Shown piece after piece: positions 44,366 through 57,316 of a DNA stretch of 64,000 bases (position 1 is its first letter; every line of letters begins with the position of its first letter). Below the pieces are notes generated by a model. The model had not been told where the DNA came from and searched no databases. It saw nothing but the letters and a program-made list of their open reading frames with translations. The position numbers and the translations under genes were made by a program. Origin of the DNA: Takakia lepidozioides (Eukaryota > Streptophyta > Takakiopsida > Takakiales > Takakiaceae); the NCBI GenBank assembly GCA_030704615.1, contig CM060733.1, forward strand, positions 55,864,001 to 55,928,000. The letters run 5' to 3'.

Positions 44366-47300
44366 TCAGAAGTGCTTTCGCCTCGGTCTCTTGCTAAGCT
44401 CCGCATACTTGCCCCCCATCAGCTGTAAAACTTCCTCCCATAGCCCAGAAGCTACAGCCTTTGTAATCAAGTCGGTGCTGCAGGCAGCCACACACCACAG
44501 CCCTGATGCAAGCTCTTTCTTCAGTTGCTCAGTTCCCCACCCAGAATAACCGAAAAACAACCTGAAGTCTTGTGGCAAAGAGCCCTTGCCCCCTCTAGCA
44601 AGTTCGGGTGTGGGTTCCAGGCCGTTAGCTATCCCATAGTACACTCCTGGAATCACTTCATGGTAACCCTTTATGCCACTGGTCCCATGCAACAAAAGAA
44701 ACACCTCTGTATCCAAAGGTCCCCCAAGATGTACCTGAGGCCAAAACTTTTATATCAGCCAAAGATTTTGGCGACAAAGAAGCCATCTGCCTAGGTCTAC
44801 AGCACACAAAAATTGAATTGAAGACATGACCTATGCTCAGGAAGGCGACCGACCACCCACAAAGCTAAGGATTTCAAGTTATAATCAAAAGTGGTATCCC
44901 GCCATGTGTACATGACAGCAACTGTTTATAATTCATTTTTATTGAAGGTACTGGGACAAATTTGAACCAAGGAAATATGACTAGCCACAAAGAAATCTGG
45001 TTTGCATACAGGGCATAGCAAGCATACATTACAAATACATGCAACCTGTCACAACCACATTAACATCTCACTAAGTTACAGAACCACATATTTTGTAGAC
45101 CAGGTTGAGGATTGAAGATGAATCTTAGGCACCTACATCTTCATCTTAGCCTTCCACTGACCTAGGGCCTGAAGGTTTAATGAAGGGAACAGAAGTAAAG
45201 AAACCAGCATGTTCACTCTCAGATTGCACTTTAGCCATGCTTCACAAGTTGATCATTTGGTGAAGGTCACCTGTAGGTGAGTTAGAGAGAGAGAGAGAGA
45301 ATGCACTCATAAGATGTTGTTTGACAGAGCCTTGCGGTCACCCAGTTGGGGCGGAAAAACCACCATGCACTACCTTTGTGAGGGGCTCATGTACTTACGA
45401 GGCGTTGTTTGCCATAGCCATGTGGCCATAGACCCAAGGCCAAGTTTGGGCAGAACAAGAGGGAACAGACGTTACCTTTGTGAGGAGCTCACTCCAGTAG
45501 TGGGACTCACCTTAGTATAGACAATTGGTTTGGCCTCCTCTAGAAATCCCGTCACACAAGCATCAATCTGCAGTGTGTGAGCAGCCCAGCAATAAGGGCC
45601 AGGGCTTTAGGCTCAGCCTCCAGATTTTGAAAGTTGGTGAACAGAGTTGCAGGGACTGTGTTATTCATGGTCCTGAAGAGGGTCACTCTCTGATGAGAAT
45701 ACCCCAGACATCGTGTCAGAAAATGGATTCTGTCTTCAGGCTGTCCACACATCAGCCATTGATAATCTCCCTTTCCTCTATGAAACTGTTTATCATTGAA
45801 AGGTAGACTCCTCGCCATGAGAGAATGTACTCATAAGACGTTGTTTGCCGTAGCCTTGTGGCCATTGACCCCACGCTCAGATTGAGCAGAACACAAAGGG
45901 ACAGAAACTACCTTTGTCAGGGGCTGAAACTAGGCCGCAAAAGGGCCTGGGCTTTTGGCTCAGCCTCGAGACTTTCAAAGTTGGTAAAAGAGGTTCAGGC
46001 ACAACTCCCTTGATGGATTGGAAGAGGGCGTCTCTCTCATGAGAGTACCCAGGACAATGAATCAGAAAATGAGAGAGAGAGACACACACACACACCCACC
46101 ACACGCATTTTGTACATTAAGTTTCTGCTGGGACATTTCCCTCTTCCTTATCAAAATGAAAGAAGAAAACAAATAAAAACACTTGAAAAACCTAACCAAG
46201 AACCAAAACTATATTCAACTGCCCTAAACAGAGAAGTCAAGACTGTACCTGGCAGTTGCCAAACAGCTTGACCAGAGTGCGATCCTTAGGCTTCATGTCT
46301 TTGATGCGGCGTGAGTGGGGTCTATTGAGAATTAACCCATATGGGCCCTCTCTGGGAGTACTTGAGCCTGGGTTGATCAGCAATATCACTGTTCTCTCAA
46401 ACTCCGGCTGTCCATCCAACTTCTCTGTTGCTATAAGCACACAACCAGCTTCCGGCGCCAGGATTGGATGTGCCCAGCTCTTTCTAGCAGGTGTGCCACC
46501 ATCCTCTGTAGAAATGGCCCCACTTCCAGTTACCTCAGACAGAACAAGACGTGCTCGAAATGCACGCCAGTCTGAATCCAGAAGGGAGTCCCCAACCTGC
46601 ATTAATCAAGCATTGGGTGAAATATTGCTTTGACTGAGGCAAGTACTTAACCTCCAGACATCAACAAAGCTCAGATCTTTGCCCTTCACCACCACCCAAG
46701 AGAAAACACAGGGAAGAAAGACCCTTGTTCTCAAGCTAATTCTACTATGAAGTAAAACTATTGTTCTGCAATTGCATTGCAAATAGTGTATTGAGAACAG
46801 AGAGAATGTACTCATAAGACCTACAAAGGCCCACTATACTTTAAACAACCAAGTTCCACAGTGTTGTGCACATGGACCCATCTCAGCCCTATATTGGGCT
46901 AGGTTTAAGGAGAAGGAGTAAGTTAAACTCACAACAAGTTTCAGAGTGAACACATTGGCATCCTTGAGATCTGATTTGCAATCAAAGTTCCACTCTGATG
47001 AACAAGAAGCTCCCTAACAGTCGTTTGTCGGTCGGTCATAGGTTGACAAGAGAGTACATATCTCTATTCTTTTTCTACAACTTATTTTGCTGTGATCAGA
47101 TCCCTGGTAGGCTATGTATACCTCAGCTGCTTCACTGGGCAGATCAGTTCCATTGCGCGAGGGAGCTTGCTCAGGTATGGCTTCCGGATCCTCCTCCTCA
47201 GGCACTGGTTTGCCTGTGCTGCCCTGACCTGCTGCAGCACACATATGCCCTTCGTCTGCAGAATGTCTCACTTAGCAGTGTTACAAAAAGTACAACATAA

Positions 47301-48478
47301 TCTGCTTCCTCTCGACGGATCTTAACATGGAAAGAAATGAGGTACTGAGAAATAGAAAGTCTGGCACGCAGAAAATAAGATGAAAGATAGAGACACAAGT
47401 GTGCAAGAGAGGTGGCAAAGACTAACTTCCGTTCACATCGTCCTCAATGTGGAGAATGATGTGAGTTGGGATAGACGTCTCCAATCCATCCCCTCTTAAA
47501 TACATTTTGTTCTAGCTGTAGTGATTGACTGAATGCAGTGCCCTATCTGGACTGACACATCTGGGACTGCCGCCTTGTACAACCGATGTGTTCCTCAATC
47601 AGCTTCCTTCCACAACAATCCCAAATCATTTGACTTGGTTCCTACTTTTCCAAGGTTCAACACAGTAGGGGAACATCAAGTTCATCTTTTTGGGGATCTC
47701 GTCATACTTTAAGCGACCTGCAGATCTGGGTTCCAATCAAAACAGGCAGACACCCTAGAGAAAACAGGGCGAACACCATGCCGGCATTCATAGAGGTCTA
47801 TTAATCAAATTTTTATCAAATGATGAGCCATGCATCCCGCTGGCTGTAACCAAAAAGACACCTTCTTGAATGTTCCATAACGGCTCTACAATGTCAGTAC
47901 TATTTCTTTTAGAAGCCGCGTGTCAGTTAGTTTAAGACTTCTTCGTCACATTCACTAGCAGGTGGGACTGTAGATCAAGCTTGAGAAAAAAATTAATGTT
48001 TCAAAGAGAAGAGTTTGTGGACGACTGGCTTGACCGAGCTTAACTATGCATAGGTGTGGGGAGAACATTTGTCAACTGCAACGATGGGGTTTGACGCCCT
48101 CTCTCACTTACTCGAGAGCAGCCATGGCCGTCCCTTCATCCTCGATTGAAGGCCTCCTCTTCTTTTCCAAGGAACCGACCCCCAAAGATCGGAGGACCCA
48201 ACGCTCCACGTTATGTCGGCAGATTGATTAACAGAAATGCATCGTCTTTTCAGGGTGCAATTCGCTGCTGCAGGCCAGGCCCTAACACGTACTTCATCGA
48301 CCAAATTTGAAGCAGCCCCGAGAGATTTGCGTGAAATTTCGCTTACTGGAAAATTGTTAAATACGAATCTTCCCGGACGAAAGCCTGTGATCGTACCCTC
48401 CCGCGCAGATGGCTTCAAGATATTTCCAGGTAGGTTGTGAGGGAGAGACTGTAATGAGACATGGATTGGAGTAGCCAT
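44366..48478 (-). CDS. Plastid UPF0301/DUF179 (AlgH-like) protein, four exons
   Basis: Exons: 48478-48112, 47255-47122, 46596-46249, 44734-44366. All introns are GT-AG with matching phases (intron 1 has a perfect GTAAGT), giving 405 residues. Exon 1 (ATG at 48,478) is Ser/Arg-rich and poor in acids at its start ('MATPIHVSLQSLPHN'), a likely plastid transit peptide. Exon 2 is a Glu/Pro-rich linker. Exons 3-4 hold DUF179: 'DWRAFRARLV', 'AHPILAPEAGCVLIA', 'GPYGLILNRP', 'GIKGYHEVIPGVYYG', 'QDFRLFFGYSGWG', 'LWCVAACSTDLI' and 'LWEEVLQLMGGKYAELS'. The bacterial relatives (YqgE/AlgH) have no agreed biochemical role; plant members are predicted plastidial. Intron 3 (1.5 kb) has taken in LINE fragments. 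The gene looks intact; an extra small exon in introns 1 or 2 cannot be excluded. Confidence 0.9.
45300..46110 (-). repeat. Two LINE 3'-end fragments in intron 3 of the DUF179 gene
   Basis: Minus-strand frames at 45,818-45,552 and 46,104-45,877 encode the zinc-binding C-terminus of a LINE reverse transcriptase: 'LMCGQPEDRIHFLTRC' with 'GYSHQRVTLF', and 'SHFLIHCPGYSHERDALF'. The downstream DNA is also shared (strings close to 'gttgtttgccatagcc' and 'ctacctttgtgaggggct' at about 45,360-45,480 and 45,840-45,925). They are two copies of the same 3' end in the same orientation. (GA)n and (CA)n tracts flank them. Confidence 0.65.
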
Positions 48479-50890
48479 CCCTGGCCCCAGAATCGCACGA
48501 CAAACAAGCTTTGATGTGCAGGCCCTAGTCCCCACAGGCCGCCTCAACTACACCGAACTCTCAAAGGCAGATTTTGTTCCCTCTCACTGATGAAACACGC
48601 GGAAGTCAAACCGAGGATAGAGCCGGCATAGTGACAACAACAGACGAAAAGATGCCAATCCTCCACAACGCAAGAGACCTTCACAGATGCAACATAGGAA
48701 AAGCAAGCAGAATCACAAGCTCTCCCGATCTACCGCATTACAAAAGACCGCCACCCCACCTAACCACGGGCATACAGCGAACAGATGTCACAGAACCTAA
48801 GAAACTCAACGGCTTCCCGCGCCTCCTCCTCCTCTCAACCTCCGTCTCTTCTCTTCTCTTCTCTTCTCTTCTCTGCCAAGATGTACGATTCAACTGCACG
48901 AGCTATCCGGTTGGGTCGCTGTTGATAATCTTTGCACTTGACTGGAAACCCTCGTCCCCTTCCCTTCCCTCCTTGGCGGGCAGGCCAAGACCGGCCCCTT
49001 CCCGTCTCCCTCGTCCTCCCTCTTTCTTTGAATGCGTCTCTCTGTCGTTTGCCTTCCAGCCAAGATCCTGCTCAACATAAAGGCCCTGCTTTGCCTGCTA
49101 ATCTCTCCACTAAACTCCTTGGTAATTCACACGAGAAGATCGACCTTCGTACCATCACGACATCCACCACCCCACAATTTATTCGCATATACCTATAGGT
49201 ATTTATATGTATCGATATAGGCTCATCGCTCCTTTCCGGATGAGTCTTGAGTGTAAGTGCGAGTTGGAGTGTAGGTAAAGTTCTTGAGCTTTTCTCAAAA
49301 GCTGACAGCGACGGAAGGCAGGGACGGCATTGGCTCAAAACTCGGAGACGCACACGGCCTCCCGTTTGGGCCACTCATGACCTGCCACATGGGCTTAACT
49401 GCTGCAGCTTGGCCAGATACCCTGACGGGCCGTGCCCCAGGGCCCACACACTGTTTTTATCTTATTCTTTATGCTATTAATATTCTAATTATAGCCGGTC
49501 AGGTGACCGGCAACTGCACGCCTAATCCCGGTCGCCCCACCACTACTAGTAGAGGGACCACAGGACTGAAGCTTGAACCGAAGCCAAGGCTTCAAGTCTC
49601 AGCTGCTTCACAACAAAAGGAGATTTGCTCATTTCATCTCTCCTGCAGCATCTTAGGCTGCAGAGATTCAAGACTGGATTCCACCAACTTGCAGACCAGG
49701 CATTTGGCAAGAAGAACAATCCTTCACAGGTATGATGATGGTGTCAACCACCCAGACAGTAAACCTTACAGCAAGTGCAGCAGACATGGACGGAGACCTC
49801 CGCCCTACCGTTGCTCTTATCGTCTCGCGTGGCGCTCTGCCGCTGACTCCAGGAGCGAGGCGATAAGGATGATGCTAGTTATGACTGGTGTACACCTTTT
49901 TCTGCAGACAGGCCAACAATAGCCAGATCTCCCAGTCTCTACGAGTTGAGTAGGCAGTCCAGCAATCCGCAGGTGGTTTCCATAGTCACCTCGAAAAGAG
50001 GTGGGTATTTAATGGGGGAATTTCTGCAGCTAAGGGAGCACATCTGCTTTCAATATGTCAGGCTCCACTCCCACACAGATTCCACAGATGGGGCTGCATT
50101 CATGTGAAATATCAGCTGCGACTAGGTTCATGGGAACTTTTTGAAAATAAAGTTGGAGAGTGCATTGCAGCAATCTGCAGCTATCCTCTAAGTTGTCTTT
50201 CAACTCCCTTAAATGTAACATGCATTTTTTGGTCTGAGATTCAAAGGCATATTGATTCTCACTTGGTAGCGCAACTGTGCCCCGACAGATCCTCTGCAAC
50301 CAGTATCATCCCCATCCATAGAAGGCCCTGATAAACCCCTCGTGAGGTCACTGGTGGCCCAGCCACGCCACAACAAAAGTTGGGCATTCTGTTCCTGGCG
50401 GCAGCAGCTCCCAATAGTCATTACCTCCAGAGCAAGGAAAGACAACTATAAACAAGCAGGTCAGCACGCAACAATAAGACTAGTGAGAAAGTCATTTCAC
50501 TGTTGGATTCAATAGGGCGAGCTCATTTGCAATGGCGAACTTGTATATTCCTTCGTGACTTCTCTGTAGAGATATCTGCTGGAGAAAATTTCTGCCCAGC
50601 CTGTAGAAGCTGACATTATAGCGCCAAGCTATCCCTTTCACTCCAATATCCAGATATTACATCGAATGAATTCCACAACCCTTACATCTTGCAATTTTTA
50701 CCGGTCTTGAGCAACTGAATGACAGATGGGTTTTATGAGGTGCGAGAAATACCAAAGTGACCCTTGCTACATTCAAATGCACTTTCAGATGCTCCTTATT
50801 TGGAAAGAATGAACCTATGTACTGGAACAGCTATGTTCAGAAAGCTGGTTTACCTACTGCATTGATAACAGAGACGCAAACTGGACACAA
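48479..50890. other. Intergenic between two minus-strand genes
   Basis: It contains the upstream region of the DUF179 gene, a (TTCTC)n microsatellite at about 48,848-48,872 and several ORFs up to 212 codons (49,284-49,922, +) without motifs or conserved domains. No further gene is supported. Confidence 0.4.
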
Positions 50891-50894
50891 TGGG

Positions 50895-53386
50895 CTAAAC
50901 CAGTGCATCCAACCGAGGTTCAAAGGAGAATCCCAGAACACTTCGAGCTTCAAGATAATCATTGAGGGTGCAGCTGGGCAGCCACCACCATGAGTTTTGG
51001 TAGATGTCATACATAAGCATGTCTCGCGAGTAGTACTCTGTGAAACAGATGTGGTCTCCATGGGCAACGCACAGGAAGTGATGACCTTGGGACCTGAAAA
51101 CACCCCATGCATGATTGGCAGATGTTATTTTTGTCCTACCAACTCGAGTACCTGACCTTACACTCTTGCTATGGGTGTAAACACCAGTTACATGGAGCTA
51201 GCACAGGAGTGTCCTATTCTAGACAAGATTATATGACTTAGTAAACAAAACTGAAAGAAGGTCTTCCAACCTAACTTCATAACCAGCAGTGTGCAAACAA
51301 CCATTCGCCCTTACATACGAAAGTTTAATTTCTCCTTTGCCAAGGCCCCATCACAAATTGCATGAAAGGAACAGAAAAGGTATTAAAGGAGAATGGATAA
51401 GAAACCGACTTGAAGAGCATTTTGAACAACCGATCTGGCATGCGTTGAACCTCAATCCACTCTTTCTTGGCCATATCCAGCCACCATAGATGTACACTTT
51501 TAAGTGTCCCAAATTCTTCTACTCCTCCCACCATCATCAGGCGGCCACGGTTCCCCAAAAGCTGTGGGCATACTAGAGAGAGAGGCATTTTGACATCAAC
51601 TTCGTGCCATCCACCATGCTCTACATGGTATGCCAACACTCCAGTTGCTGCCCCAAACGTCATACTGTAAAGATATCCATTGATGTAGGCAGTCCCAGCT
51701 ATCAGGGCAACCCTTCTGCGAAGGCTGCTCGTCATCTTCCATGAGTCGCTCTTTGAGTCATATACCTATGATTCAATTCAGATTTTCCCACTTTGTAAGA
51801 TGTAAAGGTAGCAAACTGTAGTCTGGAAATTACCAAATCATAACCCAAAATATAGGATTGGCTGCTTTCATGTATTACAATTGCCCCCAACAACTTAAAG
51901 AAACTGAAAGTAAATGAGACTCAGGGTATACACATGCCTGTTAGCAACAAACCTGGGGAGAAGTCTATCAAGCTCCAAAATGACCTACTGAGCTACATGT
52001 TCAAGTTAAGGCTTCGAATCATTCCATCACATAGAATTTGTGTGTCTTACAGCATATAGATTGTGCGAGCCAAATGCTTTATCAAAGTTTGGCCAGGACA
52101 AAAGCAACATAGCTTGATCCAATCACCAATGATAATCTTAAAACTCAATGCTGACGGAACCTTAGGGGAGAATCAAATGCTCAGCATTTGGAACCTCTGA
52201 TAGCAATCTGTCTGTAGCAAACCTCATGAATGACTGTAAAGAACGAAGTCAACAGATTGTGTGTGGTCTTGGGATCTCACTCCACTGGATTCCTATTACA
52301 AGAATTCCTCTGCGGGCTCTCTCTCATGGTTTCAAATTATCTCCCTCACTTGTGTAGGTTTGTCATGTGGAAGAAGAAATCACTCTACAATCCCAACTTC
52401 AATTCATGCATTTCAAATGAAGCTTAGGAGGTGCCTTCTATTTCTGGATAGCAACTTCCTTTGCAACCAGTCAAACTCAAGCTGACAATTTTAGCTTGGA
52501 TGTAAGCTCGTCTGCCATTGTATCCACATCGACATGGCTCATACGCTAAAAGAGAATTCAGCCAATTGAGAATCCACACGGAAAAATAATAAGAGACACT
52601 GACCTGGGATGTCAACTGGTCTCCATCCTGGGCAACCAGAATCTTGTAAGTCTTCTTCTCTGGATCCATGACCATGCCTACCACGTACGGGGATTTCATG
52701 TCGAGCATTGCGGGGAGCTTGCGCTGCGATCGGGTCATAGGATTGGAGACGAACAACGAGCGGCTCTGGGATCCAGTACCTTCCAGACACAGAAGGCCCC
52801 CTGCGGCAGCCAAGACTAAGAAAGATTCGAAAAATGGACAGGAGAGAAAGAACGAGAGAGGTAATAGGTGCCACTTGTGCAGGGTGGGGTCATAGGCAGC
52901 GCATCTTTGCCGGAAGGGATCCGCAAACATAAGAAAGAAGGGACCATGGGAAGGAACCCTAGCGCAGATTGACAGAAAACCCCGAGAGTACAGAATGGTG
53001 TTCCATCTCTTACAAACGCAACGCAACCGGAAAAAGCTTGGCAGTGGTAACCACGCCAAAATGATATCCAGGAGATGCTCGGGCAGTTCACTCCACAGCA
53101 TTTCATCCATGGTGCCTGCCGTATCCTGGCTACACGAGCTTTCGGATTGGGCAACTAACACGATTTGATTCACTCCTTCTTCTTTCATGATTGCCAAATT
53201 CCCTTTCCCAGACGCATTAATGACACTAAGCGATGCCAGGGATCTCACAAGGTTGGCTGTGCAAGAAATCATTGCAGCATCATTCTCAAGGTTTCCGAGA
53301 CTGGAATCCGCCCCGTCCATTGCAAGCGAAACCACACCTATACCAGCTTTACTACCTTTGAACCTTCGTTTGCGCTTTCTAGTCAT
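50895..53386 (-). CDS. F-box/kelch-repeat protein, three exons, 445 aa
   Basis: Exons: 53386-52604, 51765-51410, 51093-50895, with GT-AG introns and matching phases (0 and 2). A basic, poorly conserved N-terminus (residues 1-90) precedes the F-box at about 97-140 ('LWSELPEHLLDIILAWLP', 'LRCVCKRWNTIL'), which binds SKP1 in SCF ubiquitin ligases. The rest forms a kelch-type beta-propeller: 'PFFLMFADPF', 'WHLLPLSFF', 'GGLLCLEG', 'LFVSNPMTRSQRKLP', 'LIAGTAYINGYLYSM', 'RLMMVGGVEEF', 'FLCVAHGDHICF', ending 'GFSFEPRLDALV'. The pattern matches the plant FBK group that includes Arabidopsis At5g43190 and LCR. The substrate is unknown. A later Met (residue 23 or 93) could also start translation. No defects seen. 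Confidence 0.9.
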
Positions 53387-53935
53387 CTTGTCAACGCAGC
53401 CATACTTGAATTGATACCACTCGTCATGCCGGCCAACGCCTCTCTTTCGGTCCGACTAAAACCTCGCACACAACACATGCCTATCTGTGCACGAAATGAC
53501 CAACTCAACAACACTCACGAAAATTTCCGCTTCCTTGAATCCTGAAAGAGAAGGGGCTGCTGCAGCTACCGAATCCAAACCACAACAGCGAGCGAGGGAT
53601 GTAGGATCGAGCGCGCAGAGAGTGCAGCGAGGCCGCAGAGAGACGAGCGGCTCCAGGCGTTGCAAGCAGGCCCGCTTGAGGATTCTCACACGTGGCCCCT
53701 CCAAGCTGCTTTGCTCGAGAAATAATGTGGGTGTGACCAATGGGGCCAAAGATTCACTCAACGGTATCATTCCACTCATACGCGACACCGCTATCTACTT
53801 TTTAAAATTCTTTTCTTTCTTTTCTTTTCTTTTCTTTTGAAGCACAATTTCGGAGTAAGTTCCGTACGGACGGTCGGCCCCTAAGTTCTTAAAAACGAAA
53901 AACGAATAAAAGGAGATTGCCAGCCTTTGGGTGTC
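53387..53935. promoter_or_regulatory. F-box gene upstream region
   Basis: It holds the probable leader and promoter of the F-box gene. A (TTTTC)n tract lies at about 53,808-53,838. No gene was recognised. Confidence 0.4.
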
Positions 53936-54915
53936 TTTTTTTTCACTTTTCCAAAATCGCCACAAGGGCCACATGTAAATTCGTAAATTCTACCCAGCGC
54001 CCATGTGGCGAGAATAACGAGGTGGCAGGGTTTGAGAAGTACATATAACAGATGTCTTATTTTAACATGTCCACGTAGGAAAAATCTTGCTCCTGACATC
54101 TAACCATTGGTTGCCTGCTTCCTGCCATGCTTCCTCTGGAAACTCTACGGGCCGTACCACACTAGCGGCAAGAGGGCAAGAGGGCAAGCGGCACTCAATT
54201 TTGGACCCTCCCATTGGTTCAAGGGAGGGCAGTGTGCCGCTCTACCTACCACCTACCACACCAGCGGTGTTGCCGGCATAGAGGCGTTGACATGGCTACA
54301 ACTTGGCGCCTACATGTCACATTCCCATGAAATACGGATTTCCAGGCAATGTCCCTTGGAAATCCACAATTTTAGGAAGACATTTTGTCATGACACTGAT
54401 TCTCCCGCCATCGCGAAGCGACGCGATGTCAAAGCCTCTAGGAATTGGTTATTTTTAGAATGAAAAGATGAGGTAGTTGTGATTTTTTTTTGGCTGTTGG
54501 GCTTATGCTATAGTGTGGTAGCCAATTCATTGCCGCTTGGTGACATGGACCTAAATCATCCAACAACCCCTAGCCTGCAATGTCCACGTCAGTGCCATTG
54601 GTGTGGTACGGCCCCTACGGCCCTAAGCCTAACTTGTGTTTGGTTGAAATACATCCTTAAGGGCACAATGGCTGAATGTCAGGAGCCACATTTCTCCTAG
54701 CCAAGCATTAGATGGGGCCTGGAGTTGAATGCGAGGGAGCCGGTTCAGCCAGCGTGGACCCCCCGCACCCCCGCCTCCATCGCCCGCACACCGCGCGGCA
54801 CGCCCTCCCGTGCCTCATGTGCCCGCTGGGGGGACATGATGCATGCCCTGGCCATGCCCTCTCCCGCATCCCCATCCCGCCTCCCATGCCTGCCCTCATG
54901 CCTGCCATCGTCCTG
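53936..54915 (+). repeat. Left long inverted repeat (with MITE insertion)
   Basis: It pairs with 61,683-62,045 once 54,078-54,697 is removed. Confidence 0.75.
54078..54697. mobile_element. Nested 620-bp MITE with TA target duplication
   Basis: The ends match over 32 bp (26 identical) as inverted repeats beginning GGA(A/G)AAAT and containing GCTCCTGACAT. A further inverted pair, near 'acgggccgtaccacac', lies at about 54,147 and 54,605. It is flanked by TA on both sides (54,076-54,077 and 54,698-54,699), and the opposite arm of the host element shows the uninterrupted site with one TA. There is no coding capacity. TA duplication suggests a Tc1/mariner (Stowaway-like) source. Confidence 0.78.
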
Positions 54916-55149
54916 CATCCAACATAGTACATGCTATCCCAAGCATACATCATGCATTCATGAAATTATGCATGATTCAAAAATTATTCTGACAGGTATT
55001 CTAATTTCAAATGGCAAATCTGAGCAAAGGACTTGACGTTCAAATGTATGCCACGTCGTCACATACATGGCCACCCCAATTGAGGGTTTTGCTACCCTCA
55101 TCGTGCATTTCCTCGTACAGCAATTCTCTCCATGTTTTCCAACCGCGTC

Positions 55150-57316
55150 CCTACGCAACGAGGGCGTTCACATTCCATGGAACGCGATGGAATGGTGTCA
55201 TGGAACGCGATGATCGCAAAATATGCACAACACGGTCTGGGATGGAGGCTTTGGAGACCTATGAGCAAATGATGCGTGGGGGGGTGAGGCCCAACCATAT
55301 CACGTTTGTTTGCATTTGCAATGCATGTGCGAGCCTTGCAGCCTTGGAAAAGGGCAAAGAGGTCCATGGTGATATCGTCAAAGCTGGAATAGTACCAGAC
55401 GTCATTCTGAACACTGCCCTGGTGGACATGTATGCCAAATGATGCAAAGGGAGTGTTCGACAACATGGTTGAACGAAATGTGGTGTCGATGATCGCAGAA
55501 TATGCACAGCACGGGTGTGGAATGGAGGCTTTGGAGACCTATGAGCAAATGATGCGCAGGGGGTGAGTCCCAACCATATCATGTTTGTTTGCATTTGCAA
55601 TGCGTGTGCGAGCCTTGTAGCCTTGGAAAAGGGCAAAGAGGTCCATGGTGATATCGTCAAAGCTGGAATAGTACCAGACGTCATTCTGAACACTGCCCTG
55701 GTGGACATGTATGCCAAATGTGGGAGCATTGAGATTGCATTGAGCAGATGATGTGGGAAAGGGTGAAGCCCGACCGCATCACGTTTGTTTGTGTTTGCAA
55801 GGCATGTGCAAGCTTGGCAGCTCTCGAAAAGGGCAAAGAGGTCCATGGTGACATCGTCAAAGCTGGAAGTGTACCAGATGTTATTCTACACAGTACCCTT
55901 ATGGACATGTATGCCAAATGTGGGAGCATTGAAGATTCAAATGGAGTGTTTGACACTACGGCTGAACGTGATGTGTTGTCGTGGAACGCAATGATTGCAG
56001 GATATGCACAACAAGGCGCGGGACTGAGGCTTTGCAGACATATAAGCAAATGATGCAGGAAGAGGTGAAGCCCAACCACATCACGTTTTTTTGTGTTTGC
56101 AATGCATGTGCAAGGGTGGCAGTCTTGGAAAAGGGCAAAGAGGTCCATGATGACATCGTCAGAGCTGGTATTGTACCAAATGTCACTCTAAACAATGCCC
56201 TCGTGGACATGTATGCCAAATGTGGGAGCATGGAGGATGCAAAGGGAGTGTTCAACAATATGGCCGATCGAGATGTGGCGTCCTGGAATGCTATGATTGC
56301 AGGATATGAAGGAATGCAAATGGAAAGCTTAAAGCTGGACAATATCATCTTTATATGTCTTCTCTCTGCATGCAGCCACATTGGCCTACTGGATGAAGGA
56401 AGATGCAACTTTGATTCCCTGAGTCAACATCATGATGTCTCTCCGACAGTAAAGCACTCTGGCTGCATGGTGGACCTTCTTGGACATATGGGGCAATTGG
56501 ATGAGGCAGAGGAGCTTTTAACAAAATGCCAATGAAACCAAATGCTATGGTTTGGAGGGCCTTGCTTGGTGCCTGCAGAATCCATGGCAATGTGGAGATG
56601 GTTGAACGTGCAGCAACATCTATTCTCAAGTGGGATGAACAGGATGTTGCGACTTATGTGTTGCTATCAAACAACTATGCTGCAGCTGGCAGGTGGGACG
56701 ATAGTGCAAAGGTACAAAAAATGATGAAGGTCAGAGAGGCTAGAAAGGAGCTAGGTCACTGCTACTTTGAGGTTGGCAACAAGGTGCACACCATTGTTGT
56801 AGATGACAAATTGCACCCCAAAATTAAGGAAATCCATGCTGAGCTGAAAAGATTGTTTGGACAGATGAAGGAGACAGGGTATGTGCCTGACACGTTTTGT
56901 ATTGCATGATGTGGGGGAGGAGCAAAAGGAATTTTCTCTTTGCCAGCACAGTGAGAAGCTGGCCATTGGTTTTGGGCTAATCAGCACGGCCCCTAGGAGT
57001 ACACTCCGGTTCATCAAGAATCTTCGGGTGTGTGGTGACTGCGACACCTCCACCAAGTTCATTTCAAAGATTGTTGGCCGCGCAATTGTTGTACGGCATG
57101 CTAACCGCTTTCACCACTTTGAAGATGGGGTTTGTTCTTGCCGGGATTACTGGTGAAACAGTTTTTTCTGGAAAATTGTGGTGACTGCCACACCTCCACC
57201 AAGTTCATCTCAAAGATTGTTGGCAGCGCAATTGTTGTACAGGATGCTAACCGCTTTCACTACTTTGAAGATGGGGTTTGTTCTTGCGGGGATTATTGGT
57301 GAAACAATTTTTTCTG
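55150..57316 (+). pseudogene. PPR-DYW gene, frameshifted, with duplicated 3' end
   Basis: Plus-strand PPR modules repeat about every 105-300 bp ('GDIVKAGIVPDVILNTALV', 'DMYAKCGSIE', 'SWNAMIAGYAQ'). The C-terminal E/E+ region follows ('MVDLLGHMGQLDEAEELL', 'ALLGACRIHGNVEMVERA'), then the DYW domain ('[12 protein letters not shown]' with the zinc-binding HxE, 'CGDC', 'CSCRDYW', stop about 57,159). DYW proteins edit C to U in organelle RNA. At least five frameshifts (near 55,445, 55,750, 56,040, 56,525 and 56,900) break the frame. The last 145 bp, coding for the DYW end, is repeated in tandem (57,031 and 57,176), the second copy reading C-G-D-Y-W. The upstream modules are recent duplicates of each other. 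Confidence 0.88.

Noticed and set aside
49284-49922. 212-codon plus ORF as a gene
   Set aside because: No motif, odd composition, and it crosses a microsatellite-rich intergenic stretch.
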